Notes: generated by a model not told the origin, from the letters alone. Counted from the first letter of the stretch, positions 50,693 through 59,998 are shown. The stretch: DNA of 64,000 nucleotides from Pseudomonas neustonica (GCF_003797945.1 NZ_RKKU01000004.1:124001-188000), one strand, 5' to 3'. Translations and numbers: made by a program.

Positions 50693-50748
50693 CAGGCGCT
50701 TTCACCCTTGATCATGGGGTGCCGTATCTATTAGCCGATGGTGCAGCG

Positions 50749-51192
50749 TTAGTGGCTTTGTTGTTTGCGGGCGCAGGCGGGGCAGAGGTGGTTGTCACCT
50801 TGTGGCTGCCAGCCCAGCTCGGCGATGCGAGCGACTGCTTTTTGGGTGCGCGCGGGCAGGTCATCGCGCTCGGCGGCGAGAAACTCGAAGGCTTGCTCGC
50901 GCGCGCACTGGTCACAGGTGATGGACCAGCCCAAGACCGCTTGTCCGCGCAGATCGGGCCCCTTGGCAGTCGCCGTCCACTGTCCCGCCGGATTGATCAG
51001 ATAGCGGACCTTGTCGACGGTCAGGCGTAGCGGCAAATCACGACTACCCTTTACCGTGCAGATGAGCATGTCAGTGGGCTGAATACCGCCACCCTGGCCC
51101 GTCACCTGATAGAGCCCGGCGCCCAGAGTGCGGCACTCAATCAGAGTATGTGAAGGGTTCAGTGCGGTGCGTCTAAAGTCGTGTTCAGCCAT
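50749..51192 (-). CDS. Conserved hypothetical protein with two CxxC pairs
   Basis: The 147-residue protein (from the ATG at 51192; ATGs at 51222 and 51246 are alternatives with no better ribosome site) is not recognised by me. It is polar and cytosolic, with an N-terminal beta-rich part (LIECRTLGAGLYQVTGQGGG). CDQC and CPAC, about 50 residues apart, may together bind one metal as a zinc ribbon. It converges on dinB with 56 bases between the stops. A protein of this kind next to dinB is, as I recall, seen in other pseudomonads. Confidence 0.7.
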   Translation of the reverse strand: MAEHDFRRTALNPSHTLIECRTLGAGLYQVTGQGGGIQPTDMLICTVKGSRDLPLRLTVDKVRYLINPAGQWTATAKGPDLRGQAVLGWSITCDQCAREQAFEFLAAERDDLPARTQKAVARIAELGWQPQGDNHLCPACARKQQSH

Positions 51193-51339
51193 GTTCAGGT
51201 CCGGATCGGTAAAAGCGGGCATGATAACACCAGTGTGGGGCGGCATATCACGCGGATCACTGATGGTCGGCCTATGGGCTCCGGGTGACTATGATACCGG
51301 AGTTGAATTGTCATCCATTGAGACACAAGAGGATATTCC

Positions 51340-52122
51340 ATGAGCGTCAAGCAACTGTTCGATATGACCGGCAAGGTCGCACTGATCACCGGCGGCACCA
51401 AGGGCCTGGGCCTGCAGATGGCAGAAGCCTTTGGCGAACAGGGAGCCAAGGTGTTCATCAGCGCGCGCAACGCAGCAGAAATCGAAGCCGTCGTGGCAGA
51501 TTTGAAAAAGCAGGGTATTGAAGCGGCGGGTGTAGCCTGCGATATGGGTAACCTGGAAACCAAGCCCGTTCAGACGCTGGTCGACGCCTGTGAAGCTGCC
51601 TTCGGCACTGTAGACGTGCTGGTCAATAATGCCGGTACCACTTGGGGTCAGCCTGCGGAAGACCACAGCTATGAAGGTTGGCAGAAGGTGATGACCCTGA
51701 ATGTTGACGTTTGCTTCCTGGTCGCTCAAGAAGTGGCACGCCGCTTCATGATTCCGCGCCAGTCCGGCAAGATCATCAACATCGCATCGATTGCCGGCTT
51801 CAAAGGTAACCGCGCCAACTCGGGTATTCATACCGTCGCCTATAACACCAGTAAGGCGGCAGCAATCAACCTGACGCGCGCATTGGCCGGTGAATGGGGT
51901 CAGTACAACATCAACGTGAATGCCATCTGCCCCGGTTACTTCCCAACCAAGCTGGCTAAAGGTCTGGAAAAAGTGACCGAGTTGATCAAGCAAGGTACGC
52001 CGTTAGGCCGTATCGGTGGTGAGGAAGACATCAAGGGCGCAGCGGTATTTCTGGCCAGCGAGGCGTCACGCCACGTAAGCGGTCAGGCATTGGCAGTCGA
52101 TGGGGGTAATTCGGCAGTCTGA
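51340..52122 (+). CDS. Short-chain dehydrogenase/reductase
   Basis: The 260-residue classical SDR has TGGTKGLG for NAD(P) binding, NNAG, the catalytic Ser in NIASIAGF, and YNTSK. The C-terminal end GQALAVDGGNSAV is typical of 3-oxoacyl-reductase or gluconate-dehydrogenase-like members. The substrate cannot be assigned. The ATG follows AGAGGATATTCC. It stands alone, divergent from the CxxC protein, and a GC-rich hairpin lies just past its stop. Confidence 0.88.
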   Translation: MSVKQLFDMTGKVALITGGTKGLGLQMAEAFGEQGAKVFISARNAAEIEAVVADLKKQGIEAAGVACDMGNLETKPVQTLVDACEAAFGTVDVLVNNAGTTWGQPAEDHSYEGWQKVMTLNVDVCFLVAQEVARRFMIPRQSGKIINIASIAGFKGNRANSGIHTVAYNTSKAAAINLTRALAGEWGQYNINVNAICPGYFPTKLAKGLEKVTELIKQGTPLGRIGGEEDIKGAAVFLASEASRHVSGQALAVDGGNSAV

Positions 52123-52129
52123 CGCTGTT

Positions 52130-52150
52130 GGGGCGGTGCAATGCCGCCCC
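52130..52150. terminator. GC-rich convergent hairpin
   Basis: GGGGCGG (52130-52136) and CCGCCCC (52144-52150) form a perfect 7-bp stem between two converging genes. No T run follows on either strand, so it may act as a mRNA 3' end stabiliser or a weak bidirectional terminator. Confidence 0.5.
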
Positions 52151-52159
52151 TCACTCGGC

Positions 52160-52600
52160 CTAGTTCAGGCCCTTGGTCAGCTCGCCAGCGGCCTGCTTTA
52201 CCTGCTCTTGATGATCCCGTTCCAGTGTTTCCATCAGGCGTGAATGCAGCTTGCGTTCAGCGGCGCTCAGCTGTTTCCAGCCAGTATGGGTGGGGATGTG
52301 GGCGGTCTGATCGTAGATCTCGGTAAAGATGGTTACGTCCAGATCACTGCGCCGCGGACCAGCGTAATTATCCAGCAGCACCTTGATCCGGATCGACCCT
52401 TCAATCAAGGGCACCTGGCCGTTCAGCAGGCTTTGGCCGATGAACTGAATGTCCTCCGCCAGGCGCTTGTCACGCCCATCCTGTTGCTGCTGTTGTTCGG
52501 CGCGCGTGCGCCAGACCCGACGCCATAACGTCAGGGCATAGCCTGCCAGGGCAATAATGATCAGGAGGCCTGCGAGTAGTAACCAGTGTTGCATTTGCAT
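52160..52600 (-). CDS. DUF2489-like membrane-anchored protein
   Basis: The 146-residue protein has one N-terminal TM segment (about residues 5-25) followed by a basic, Gln-rich stretch. The soluble domain contains LAEDIQFIGQSLLNGQVPLIEGSIRIK, the core of DUF2489 as far as I recall. Its function is unknown. The start is uncertain: an ATG at 52600 is used, with a TTG at 52609 overlapping the previous stop. It lies directly after the LEA-type lipoprotein gene in one probable transcript. Confidence 0.78.
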   Translation of the reverse strand: MQMQHWLLLAGLLIIIALAGYALTLWRRVWRTRAEQQQQQDGRDKRLAEDIQFIGQSLLNGQVPLIEGSIRIKVLLDNYAGPRRSDLDVTIFTEIYDQTAHIPTHTGWKQLSAAERKLHSRLMETLERDHQEQVKQAAGELTKGLN

Positions 52601-52605
52601 AGGGA

Positions 52606-53076
52606 TCAAAAACTCAGTTGCGAGGGTTCCAGCGTCCCTTCTTCTTTCAGGTTGATATTGGGGGCGAGAAAGAAGCCGGTGCTGATATGTCCTTCTATAC
52701 GGTAGGTGACCGCTTGTTGCTTGTCGACCAGTTTGACCAGATCAGAAAGGTGACGCCACAGGTTGGATCGGACCTCCAGATCGAAGGTTTCCGAGCCATA
52801 GGCCGGTACGTCAAACGCGTTGTTGCTGACGCCGGTCGCCAGGCGCATATCGTTTAAATAGACCTGATACTGCATTCCGCGAATGGGCAGTGCCTTGCTG
52901 TTGGGGTTATCGACTCGCAGCTTTAGCCGAAAGGACTGCTCCCACAGGTTGGATTTGAGCATTTCTACATTGGCCAGACTGACATCCGGTTTGCTGTACG
53001 ACGGCGTGAGCATGGCGCAGCCGTGCAATAGCAAGCAGGATATCAGCACCATCATTCCCAGTACGCGCGACTTCAT
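52606..53076 (-). CDS. LEA type 2 (LEA14-like) lipoprotein
   Basis: The 156-residue precursor has a lipoprotein signal with lipobox LLHGC (Cys at about residue 20). Residue +2 is Ala, so outer-membrane sorting is expected. The mature part is a water-stress/hypersensitive-response (LEA_2) fold, marked by LKLRVDNPNSKALPIRGMQY and VPAYGSETFDLEV. Such proteins are widespread in gammaproteobacteria with unclear roles, perhaps desiccation or envelope stress. It is followed by the DUF2489 gene. Confidence 0.85.
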   Translation of the reverse strand: MKSRVLGMMVLISCLLLHGCAMLTPSYSKPDVSLANVEMLKSNLWEQSFRLKLRVDNPNSKALPIRGMQYQVYLNDMRLATGVSNNAFDVPAYGSETFDLEVRSNLWRHLSDLVKLVDKQQAVTYRIEGHISTGFFLAPNINLKEEGTLEPSQLSF

Positions 53077-53177
53077 TGTCTCCCTCCGCAGTCTGTTCAG
53101 GCCGACTTATAAGTGGAGTTGTCGATCAGCCTGGGTCGGACCATACTAACCCTAATTGACGTACAGGGAGTGACAAG

Positions 53178-53756
53178 ATGGCCCGTTTTGAGATTGTTTT
53201 TCAAGGGCAGGTGCAGTCTGGCGTGCCTGTAGAAGAGGCGCGAGCGCGTATCGGTCAGCTGTTTCAGGTCGCTGGCGAGCAACTGGATACGCTGTTTTCC
53301 GGTCGCCGGATTGTTATCAAACAAGGCCTGGATGAGGCGGCAGCGGCCAAGTATCGCGCGGCCATTGAGCGCGCCGGTGCGGTCTGTAATGTAGAGCCTA
53401 TGACGCCTGCTGAGCCAGATTCGGCTCCAGCACCAGAACCAGCTCCGGCGCCTGCTGCTCCGCCGGTAAGTCAGCCTACGCCCGTGCCACAGCCTGGCAC
53501 CGCCAGCGATAACCACGGCAAGCGTCTGGCGCCGCGGGATGAGTATATGGCGGCCTTTGTTGATGTCGAGGCCCCGGATTTTGATATCGCCCCGCTCGGC
53601 GCTGATATGCAGGATGACTACGATGAAACGGCGGCGCTGCCAATTGATCTGAGTGCGCTTAGTCTGGCGCCCACTGGTAGCGATCTGGGTGAGCTCAAGC
53701 GAGAGTTGCCAGCGGTATCGCCGGATATCAGTTACCTGAAGTTACAGGATGATTAA
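53178..53756 (+). CDS. Conserved hypothetical protein with a Pro/Ala linker
   Basis: The 192-residue protein is not recognised by name. Residues 1-75 form a small alpha/beta domain (FEIVFQGQVQSGVPVEEARA, then LFSGRRIVIKQGLDEAAAAKYRAA and a GAVCNVEPM end) of a kind found in several pseudomonad proteins. A Pro/Ala-rich linker (about 78-108) and an acidic C-terminal part (VDVEAPDFDIAPLGADM) follow. No TM or signal is seen. The ATG follows AGGGAGTGACAAG. It is divergent from the LEA lipoprotein gene. The two-domain layout suggests a scaffold or binding protein. Confidence 0.75.
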   Translation: MARFEIVFQGQVQSGVPVEEARARIGQLFQVAGEQLDTLFSGRRIVIKQGLDEAAAAKYRAAIERAGAVCNVEPMTPAEPDSAPAPEPAPAPAAPPVSQPTPVPQPGTASDNHGKRLAPRDEYMAAFVDVEAPDFDIAPLGADMQDDYDETAALPIDLSALSLAPTGSDLGELKRELPAVSPDISYLKLQDD

Positions 53757-53812
53757 CCCGTGGTCCCGTCAGGCCGCAGCTCGTGAGGGCGACGGCCTGG
53801 TAGCAGGCTCGG

Positions 53813-54298
53813 CTAGAGCATGCAGCATTGTTTGAATTTGCGCCCTGAGCCGCAGGGGCAAGGTTCATTGCGGCCAGCTTTAACACTATGATTGGGATCG
53901 ATGAAGTACCAGCGCTCGCCAATCTGCTTGAAGTCAGAACATTCGCGGTGGCCATGCACGCTCTCATCCGGATCTGCCCAGCGCGCCGTGAACGTGACCT
54001 GGGCGCGGTTGCTGCCAGCACCGCCAGTCACTTGTTCAACCTCTAGTCCTAGCCATCTGCTTTGCTCGCTCCAGCTGCGCATCTGTTCTACTTCCAGCTG
54101 GGTCTGTTGGGCGGGGAGAGTCGTCGTCACCAGATAATCAATCAGTCCCAGGGTGTAGGCGCAATAGCGCGACCGCATCAGAAGCTCTGCATTGCCAGCT
54201 GGCGCGCCGGCGTGACAGGGTTGACAGCATTGGCCATAGACTTTGCCGCTGCCACAGGGGCAGTTGTCAGCGCTGTTGATCGTTGCCACTGTGCTCAT
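53813..54298 (-). CDS. YchJ/SEC-C motif protein (UPF0225 family)
   Basis: The 161-residue protein has two SEC-C type zinc motifs: [13 protein letters not shown] at the N-terminus and [14 protein letters not shown] at the C-terminus. Between them is the YchJ NTF2-like domain ([26 protein letters not shown]). SEC-C motifs bind zinc and often mediate contact with the ribosome or SecB-type factors; YchJ function is unknown. The ATG at 54298 lies immediately after the stop of the methyltransferase-like gene, so both are likely expressed together. Confidence 0.88.
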   Translation of the reverse strand: MSTVATINSADNCPCGSGKVYGQCCQPCHAGAPAGNAELLMRSRYCAYTLGLIDYLVTTTLPAQQTQLEVEQMRSWSEQSRWLGLEVEQVTGGAGSNRAQVTFTARWADPDESVHGHRECSDFKQIGERWYFIDPNHSVKAGRNEPCPCGSGRKFKQCCML

Positions 54299-54300
54299 GC

Positions 54301-54798
54301 TTACCACCAATATTTATCGAACATCTCGGGATTGGCCCAGTATTTATTGTTGAGCCAGTCCGGAACCTGTTTGTAATCGGCCAGATCGTAGGTATAGAGC
54401 GCCAGCGTGCGTTCATCCGTGCTGCCAGCCTGGGTAAAGCTGGCATGGCGTTGTAGCGCCAGGGCAAAAAAATCATTTTCTTGCCAGTGTGCACTTTGCG
54501 TCAGATCAACCAATACCGCCAGACGGCTGGCTGAAAGGTTGCGCAGCCCTGCCAGTAACTCAACGCCGTTACGCTGCGGAATATGTTCCAGCAAGTCAGC
54601 AATGATCGCCAGATCATAGCGCTGGTTGGCCAGCTCCACCGGTAAGGGCGTCTGATCACTGGTAATCAGTTGCGTGTCGGGGTGGTCGGCGCAAAACGCC
54701 TCGACGGCGGGCACCCGCGTTTGGCTGACGCAGAGCAGCCGGGCAGGCTGGTAATGCTGCAAAATGCTGAGCAAGGTGGCGTTCGGAGTGGCCGTCAT
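54301..54798 (-). CDS. Degenerate methyltransferase-like protein
   Basis: The 165-residue protein has the overall Rossmann order of class I SAM methyltransferases, with [14 protein letters not shown] as the post-II region. It lacks the GxGxG loop, which here reads [11 protein letters not shown]. It ends in a Trp-rich tail, [13 protein letters not shown] recall a DUF6231-type family of this kind in pseudomonads but cannot verify it. The ATG at 54798 follows GAGGAACGCC, better than 54903. It is divergent from dinG and coupled to the SEC-C protein gene. It may be a non-enzymatic SAM-fold protein. Confidence 0.72.
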   Translation of the reverse strand: MTATPNATLLSILQHYQPARLLCVSQTRVPAVEAFCADHPDTQLITSDQTPLPVELANQRYDLAIIADLLEHIPQRNGVELLAGLRNLSASRLAVLVDLTQSAHWQENDFFALALQRHASFTQAGSTDERTLALYTYDLADYKQVPDWLNNKYWANPEMFDKYWW

Positions 54799-54925
54799 GG
54801 CGTTCCTCAATGGGAAAATAAAATGGTCGGCTGACCCTAGAGTCTCGCGCCGGTCGATGCAAGCTTGTTGGCAGTCGGTTGCCGGCCGGTTCAATGTTAT
54901 CATCGCGGGCTAGCCCGGAGCCCGC

Positions 54926-57061
54926 ATGCTGAACGATGAACTCAAAGGCCAGATTCAAACGGCCTATCGCACCTTTCTCGAAAACAAATCCCTCAAGCCA
55001 CGCTATGGTCAGCGGGTGATGATTGCCGAGGTCGCCAAGCTATTTGGCGGCGTTAAGCTGGATGACGACGGCCATCGCGACGGCGACCCGGCGGTGGCGG
55101 CGATCGAGGCGGGCACCGGTACCGGCAAAACCGTCGCCTATTGCCTGGCGGGCATTCCCATTGCCAAGCATTTGGGTAAACCGCTGGTAATTTCCACGGC
55201 GACGGTGGCGCTGCAGGAACAGATTGTACTCAAGGATCTACCCGATATTCAGCGTAATGCCGGCCTGCAGTTTGGTTTCTCGCTGGCCAAGGGCCGTGGG
55301 CGCTACGTTTGCCTGTCCAAGCTCGATAACTTGTTGCGGGAAAACCAGTCGGCGGCGGATCAGCAGCAAATCTTTGCTGACGAGGGCTTTAACCTCGATG
55401 TGGATGAAGCCGGGCTCAAGCTCTACACCCGCATGGTGGAGGCGCTGGGCGGCAACAAATGGGACGGCGAGCGCGACTCCTGGCCTGAGGCGTTGGAGGA
55501 TCAGGACTGGTCACGACTGACCACCGACCACATTCAGTGCAGCAACCGCCGCTGCGGCCACTTCCAGCAGTGCGTGTTTTACAAGGCGCGTGAAGGGGTG
55601 CAGAAAGTCGATGTCATTGTTACCAACCACGATCTGGTATTGGCTGACCTCGCGCTTGGCGGCGGTGCCATTTTGCCGGACCCGCGTGACTGCCTGTACA
55701 TCTTTGATGAAGCACATCACTTGCCCGACAAGGCTATTTCGCACTTTGCCCATAATACCCGCCTGCACGCCACAGCAGATTGGCTGGAGCAACTGGACAA
55801 GAATCTGAGCAAGCTGCTTGCCCAGCACCCGCTGCCCGGTGAGTTGGGTCGCCTGATTGAAAAAGTACCGTTGGAGGCGCGCGAGTTAAAGCCGCACCAG
55901 CAGTTTATGCAGCAGGCGATGGGCGATGTAGCCGACTTCTCCAGCGCCGAAGACTTGCGCGGCAATATTCGCCCGCAGCATCGTTTTGAGCACGGCATAG
56001 TGCCGCAAGAACTGGTGGACATGGGGCTGGAGCTCAAAGCCGGCTTTGGTCGCATCACCGATTTGCTACAGCGCTTGGTGGATATGCTGAAAGAGGCGAT
56101 GGATGGTGAGGCAACCATAGGGGTGTCCGAATCCCAGGCGGAAGAGTGGTACCCGCTGTTTGGTGTGCTGCTGGCGCGCTCCGAGGCCAACTGGACGCTC
56201 TGGACGCAATTCTGCCTGCAGGACCCGGAGGGCAAGCCGCCTACCGCGCGCTGGCTGACCCTGACCGAAAATAACGATATAGAAGTGCATGTCAGCCCGA
56301 TTCTGGCGGCCGAGACCCTGCGCATGTATCTCTGGCACAGCGCCTTTGCTGCACTGGCTACCTCGGCAACCCTGACCGCGCTGGGCAAGTTCGATCGCTT
56401 TAGTCAGCGTGCGGGCCTGCCCAGGAGCGCGGTTTGTACCATGGCGCCAAGTCCGTTCAAGCATGGCGAGGCGGGTGTGCTGAGAGTACCCAACTATGGT
56501 GCCGATCCGCGCGACAGCGCCGGGCATAGCGCCTCGATTATCGAGCATCTGCCGGATATTCTGGCTGAGGAACGCGGCAGTCTGGTGCTCTATTCTTCGC
56601 GCAAGCAGATGCTCGAAGTCTATGCGGGTTTGCCCGCGGCCTTCCGCGAACGCATCCTGGTACAGGGCGACCTATCCAAGCAGGAGCTGATTCGCCAGCA
56701 CCGCAAGAGAGTAGACGAGGGCAAGCCGAGTGTGATCTTCGGTCTGGCCAGTTTTGCCGAGGGCGTCGATTTGCCCGGCAAGTACTGCGAGCATGTGGTG
56801 ATCGCCAAGATCCCCTTCGCGGTCCCGGATGACCCGGTTGAGGCAGCACTGGCTGAATGGATCGAGAAAAACGGCGGTAATCCCTTTATGGAGATTGCTG
56901 TGCCGGACGCCAGCTTGCGTCTGATTCAGGCCTGTGGTCGATTGCTGCGCACCGAACAGGACAGCGGCACTATCACGGTCCTGGACCGCAGGTTGGTGAC
57001 TCAGCGTTACGGTAAAGCGATTCTCAAGGCGCTGCCGCCGTTCCGTCAGGAAATTGATTGA
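54926..57061 (+). CDS. dinG: ATP-dependent DNA helicase DinG
   Basis: The 711-residue XPD-type 5'-3' helicase unwinds R-loops, D-loops and G-quadruplex DNA. Walker A is EAGTGTGKT (61-69), and DEAH is at residues 261-264 (IFDEAHHLPD). An iron-sulfur cluster region shows Cys residues in GRYVCLSK and CSNRRCGHFQQC. Motif VI is near LIQACGRLLRTEQDSGTI. The length matches E. coli DinG (716). No LexA box is evident. The dinG-hydrolase-pdxH order is shared with P. aeruginosa as I recall it. Confidence 0.95.
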   Translation: MLNDELKGQIQTAYRTFLENKSLKPRYGQRVMIAEVAKLFGGVKLDDDGHRDGDPAVAAIEAGTGTGKTVAYCLAGIPIAKHLGKPLVISTATVALQEQIVLKDLPDIQRNAGLQFGFSLAKGRGRYVCLSKLDNLLRENQSAADQQQIFADEGFNLDVDEAGLKLYTRMVEALGGNKWDGERDSWPEALEDQDWSRLTTDHIQCSNRRCGHFQQCVFYKAREGVQKVDVIVTNHDLVLADLALGGGAILPDPRDCLYIFDEAHHLPDKAISHFAHNTRLHATADWLEQLDKNLSKLLAQHPLPGELGRLIEKVPLEARELKPHQQFMQQAMGDVADFSSAEDLRGNIRPQHRFEHGIVPQELVDMGLELKAGFGRITDLLQRLVDMLKEAMDGEATIGVSESQAEEWYPLFGVLLARSEANWTLWTQFCLQDPEGKPPTARWLTLTENNDIEVHVSPILAAETLRMYLWHSAFAALATSATLTALGKFDRFSQRAGLPRSAVCTMAPSPFKHGEAGVLRVPNYGADPRDSAGHSASIIEHLPDILAEERGSLVLYSSRKQMLEVYAGLPAAFRERILVQGDLSKQELIRQHRKRVDEGKPSVIFGLASFAEGVDLPGKYCEHVVIAKIPFAVPDDPVEAALAEWIEKNGGNPFMEIAVPDASLRLIQACGRLLRTEQDSGTITVLDRRLVTQRYGKAILKALPPFRQEID

Positions 57062-57192
57062 GCGGCAGCCCGGGCCTGGCGTCATCAGTTGCATCGATAA
57101 TGCTGTGGTTTGGCGCCTTATGGTCGCTGCATTTGTTGACGCAAGCAGCTTAAATGGCAGCACAACAAGACACCGACTGAGGAAAGACATCC

Positions 57193-58365
57193 ATGGGTAA
57201 TGTTCAGGGTTATTTTGATCCGCGCTTCGAGCGAGTGCGCGAACTCTTCGCCGAGCAGCAGCAGGACGAGCAGGCGCGCGGCGCGGCGCTCTGTGTAACC
57301 GTGGGTGGCGATACCGTGCTGGATCTCTGGCAGGGCGTAATGGATAAGGAAAACCAGCAGGTCTGGGAGCAGGACACACTGGTTAATGTGTTCTCCTGCA
57401 CCAAGCCCTTGGGCGCCGTGGCGCTGCTGCAACAGGTGGCTGCTGGCCGGATCGAGCTGGACGCACCGATTGCCGAGGTATGGCCGGAATTCGCCCAGGC
57501 TGGCAAGCAGGGTATCAGCCTGCGCCAGTTGTTGAGTCACCGCTCTGGGCTATCGGCCGTAGCCAAAACATTGCCACCGGAAGCACTGTTTGACTGGACT
57601 GCCATGAGCACCGCCTTGGCTGAGCAGGCGCCCTGGTGGGAACCCGGCGCAGCGCACGGTTACGCGCCGGTAACCTACGCCTGGTTATTGGGTGAGCCGC
57701 TGCGTCGGCTGACCGATCAGCGCGCCGGCAGCTACATTCAACAGCATATCTGCCAACCGCTGGGTATGGATTTTCATGTTGGCGTGCCGGATCAGGATTT
57801 ACCGCGTATTGCGCACGTGTCACGTCTGCGCAATCAATATGGCGATGAGGGTGCGCGGGCGTTATTTGCTGCCATGGGCGAACCGGAGGGCCTGACCGCC
57901 AAGGCGTTCGGCAATCCGTCCAGCATGATGACCAGCACTAACAAGCGCGAGTGGCAGCAGGCGGAAATTCTGTCGGCTAACGGCACAGGCAATGCCCGCT
58001 CCCTGGCGCGTTTCTGGCAGTTGCTGGCGCACGGCGGCAAGTTGGATGGTGTCAGCTTGCTGGATGCTGAGTTGGTTGCGCTGATGCAGCAGGAGCACAG
58101 CAAGGGCCAGGATCGTACGTTGCTGTGCCCCACCCGTTTCGGCTTGGGTGTGATGCTGGAGCAGGATACCCCCGGTGGTGGTTTCGGTATGGGGCCGCGC
58201 GCCTTTGGGCACCCGGGTGCTGGCGGCTCGCTGGGCTTTTGTGACCCGGATGCGCAGGTCGGCTTTGGTTATGTAACCAACACCATGGGGCCTTATGTGT
58301 TGATGGACCCACGCGCCTTGGCGCTAAGTAGCGCGGTAAAGGATTGTCTGCGCGAGCTTGACTGA
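57193..58365 (+). CDS. Beta-lactamase-fold serine hydrolase (EstB-like)
   Basis: The 390-residue class C beta-lactamase/penicillin-binding-like hydrolase has the active-site SxxK at S68-K71 (VFSCTKPLG) and a tyrosine motif in GYAPVTYAWLLG. A GHPGAGGSLG stretch replaces the KTG-type third motif. No signal peptide is seen, so it is probably a cytosolic esterase and not a resistance enzyme. Similar proteins next to dinG and pdxH are known in pseudomonads. The substrate is unknown. The ATG follows GAGGAAAG. Confidence 0.85.
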   Translation: MGNVQGYFDPRFERVRELFAEQQQDEQARGAALCVTVGGDTVLDLWQGVMDKENQQVWEQDTLVNVFSCTKPLGAVALLQQVAAGRIELDAPIAEVWPEFAQAGKQGISLRQLLSHRSGLSAVAKTLPPEALFDWTAMSTALAEQAPWWEPGAAHGYAPVTYAWLLGEPLRRLTDQRAGSYIQQHICQPLGMDFHVGVPDQDLPRIAHVSRLRNQYGDEGARALFAAMGEPEGLTAKAFGNPSSMMTSTNKREWQQAEILSANGTGNARSLARFWQLLAHGGKLDGVSLLDAELVALMQQEHSKGQDRTLLCPTRFGLGVMLEQDTPGGGFGMGPRAFGHPGAGGSLGFCDPDAQVGFGYVTNTMGPYVLMDPRALALSSAVKDCLRELD

Positions 58366-58453
58366 AGGCTGCCGTAGGTCAATACCGTTAATGCGTCGCA
58401 TGTTAGGCTGAGCTCCTGTTGATACATGCCATGCCGCTGAAGGAGTTGCGTTG

Positions 58454-59095
58454 ATGAAACCCACTATTGCCGATTTGCGCCGTGATTATACCCGCGACGG
58501 GTTGACTGAATCGCAGGCGCCGAACGAGCCCTATACGCTGTTTTCTACCTGGTTTGCTCAGGCGGTAGAAATCGAGTCAACCGAGGCTAACGCCATGATG
58601 CTGGCGAGCGTCGATGCACAGGGGCAACCGCACTTGCGTACGTTATTGCTCAAGGGTTTTGACGAGCGTGGCTTTGTGTTTTTTACCAACTACCAAAGCG
58701 CCAAGGGTGAGCAGCTGGCGGCGCAGCCGTTGGCCGCCATGACCTTCTGGTGGCATGACCTTGAGCGTCAAGTGCGTATCGAGGGGCAGATCGAGCGCGT
58801 AAGCAGCGAAGAGTCTGACGTGTATTTTCACAGCCGACCTGCAGGTAGCCGTCTGGGCGCCTGGGCCTCGCCGCAAAGTCAGGTGATCGCCGGACGTGAG
58901 GTGCTTGAGGATCGTTTGCAAGCGCTTGAGGTGCAATACGCGGAGGAGCAGCCGCCACGGCCGCCGCATTGGGGTGGTTATCGCCTGGTACCCAGTTTGA
59001 TCGAGTTCTGGCAGGGGCGTTCCAGTCGCCTGCATGATCGCCTGCGCTATCGCCTTGAGTCAGGTCAATGGGTGCGTGAGCGCCTGGCGCCCTGA
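58454..59095 (+). CDS. pdxH: Pyridoxamine 5'-phosphate oxidase
   Basis: The 213-residue FMN enzyme oxidises PNP/PMP to the cofactor PLP. Motifs are [37 protein letters not shown], and the C-terminal signature [24 protein letters not shown] with WVRERLAP at the end. The ATG at 58454 follows AGGAG, and a TTG just before it is not needed. PLP serves the aminotransferase DapC in this window among others. Confidence 0.96.
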   Translation: MKPTIADLRRDYTRDGLTESQAPNEPYTLFSTWFAQAVEIESTEANAMMLASVDAQGQPHLRTLLLKGFDERGFVFFTNYQSAKGEQLAAQPLAAMTFWWHDLERQVRIEGQIERVSSEESDVYFHSRPAGSRLGAWASPQSQVIAGREVLEDRLQALEVQYAEEQPPRPPHWGGYRLVPSLIEFWQGRSSRLHDRLRYRLESGQWVRERLAP

Positions 59096-59173
59096 GCTGT
59101 CGCCTGTTCAATTGGCTTGCCGCCATTCTCCACTGGCTTTAGGCTGGGCCAATAAGCCAGTAGAGGAGGCGAT

Positions 59174-59998
59174 ATGGGCAGGCGAGTCTTTCAGCAGAAA
59201 GTAGTCGTAATTACCGGTGGCTGCGCCGGCATTGGCCGTGCGCTGGCACTGCGCTTTGCCCAGGCTGGCGCCCACATCGCCATTCTCGATATCCAGGATG
59301 AAGCCCTGGTTGCCTTTCGTCAGCAGCTGCACGATAAGCTCAACGCTGACGTCATGGCATTGCACTGTGATGTGTCGGATGACCAGCAATGCGCGGAGGC
59401 GATCAGTCAGGTGGTCGAGCGTTTTGGCGGCATAGATCTGCTGATCAATAACGCTGGCATAACCCACCGCAGTGCCTTTGCCGATACCGATATCGCGGTG
59501 TTTCAGCGCATCATGGCAGTGAACTATTTCGGCGCCGTGAATTGCACGCGACATGCCTTGCCCAGTCTGTTGGCGCGGGGTGGGCAGGTAATCGGGTTGA
59601 GTTCGCTATCTGCCTTCGCACCCTTGCTTAACCGTGGCGCTTACAATGCCAGCAAACATGCGCTACACGGTCTGTTTGAAACCCTGCGCATGGAAGTGCG
59701 CAGTCAGGGTGTCAACGTCATGCTGGTGACGCCTGGTTTTACAGCGACCGATATTCGCAAGAACGCGCTGGTTGGCGATGGCTCGATCAATCAAGCCGCT
59801 ACCAATTTGAGCTTCAAGGTTGCGGCACCTGCTGATGTGGCAGATGCCATCTATCTGGGCGCGTGCAAGCGCAAGCGGTTGTTGGTGTTGTCGAACGTGG
59901 ATTGGCTGGCGCGGCAATGCGCCCGGTTCTTTCCGCGCTTGTTTGAGCGCTGGATGTTGCCGCGGCTCTCGGGCGTCAAGTCTTCGCCAACCAACTGA
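59174..59998 (+). CDS. Short-chain dehydrogenase/reductase
   Basis: The 274-residue SDR has ITGGCAGIGRALA, NNAG, Ser in GLSSLSAFA, and YNASK. The C-terminal part is basic and ends near a hydrophobic stretch (LVLSNVDWLARQCARFF), like membrane-associated SDRs of lipid metabolism. Substrate is unknown. The ATG follows AGAGGAGGCGAT. Its 3' end overlaps the end of the convergent flavoprotein gene by 23 bases. Confidence 0.85.
   Translation: MGRRVFQQKVVVITGGCAGIGRALALRFAQAGAHIAILDIQDEALVAFRQQLHDKLNADVMALHCDVSDDQQCAEAISQVVERFGGIDLLINNAGITHRSAFADTDIAVFQRIMAVNYFGAVNCTRHALPSLLARGGQVIGLSSLSAFAPLLNRGAYNASKHALHGLFETLRMEVRSQGVNVMLVTPGFTATDIRKNALVGDGSINQAATNLSFKVAAPADVADAIYLGACKRKRLLVLSNVDWLARQCARFFPRLFERWMLPRLSGVKSSPTN

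Noticed and set aside
57193-58365. Beta-lactamase resistance gene
   Set aside because: There is the SxxK fold, but no export signal and no KTG motif; an esterase-like hydrolase is more likely.
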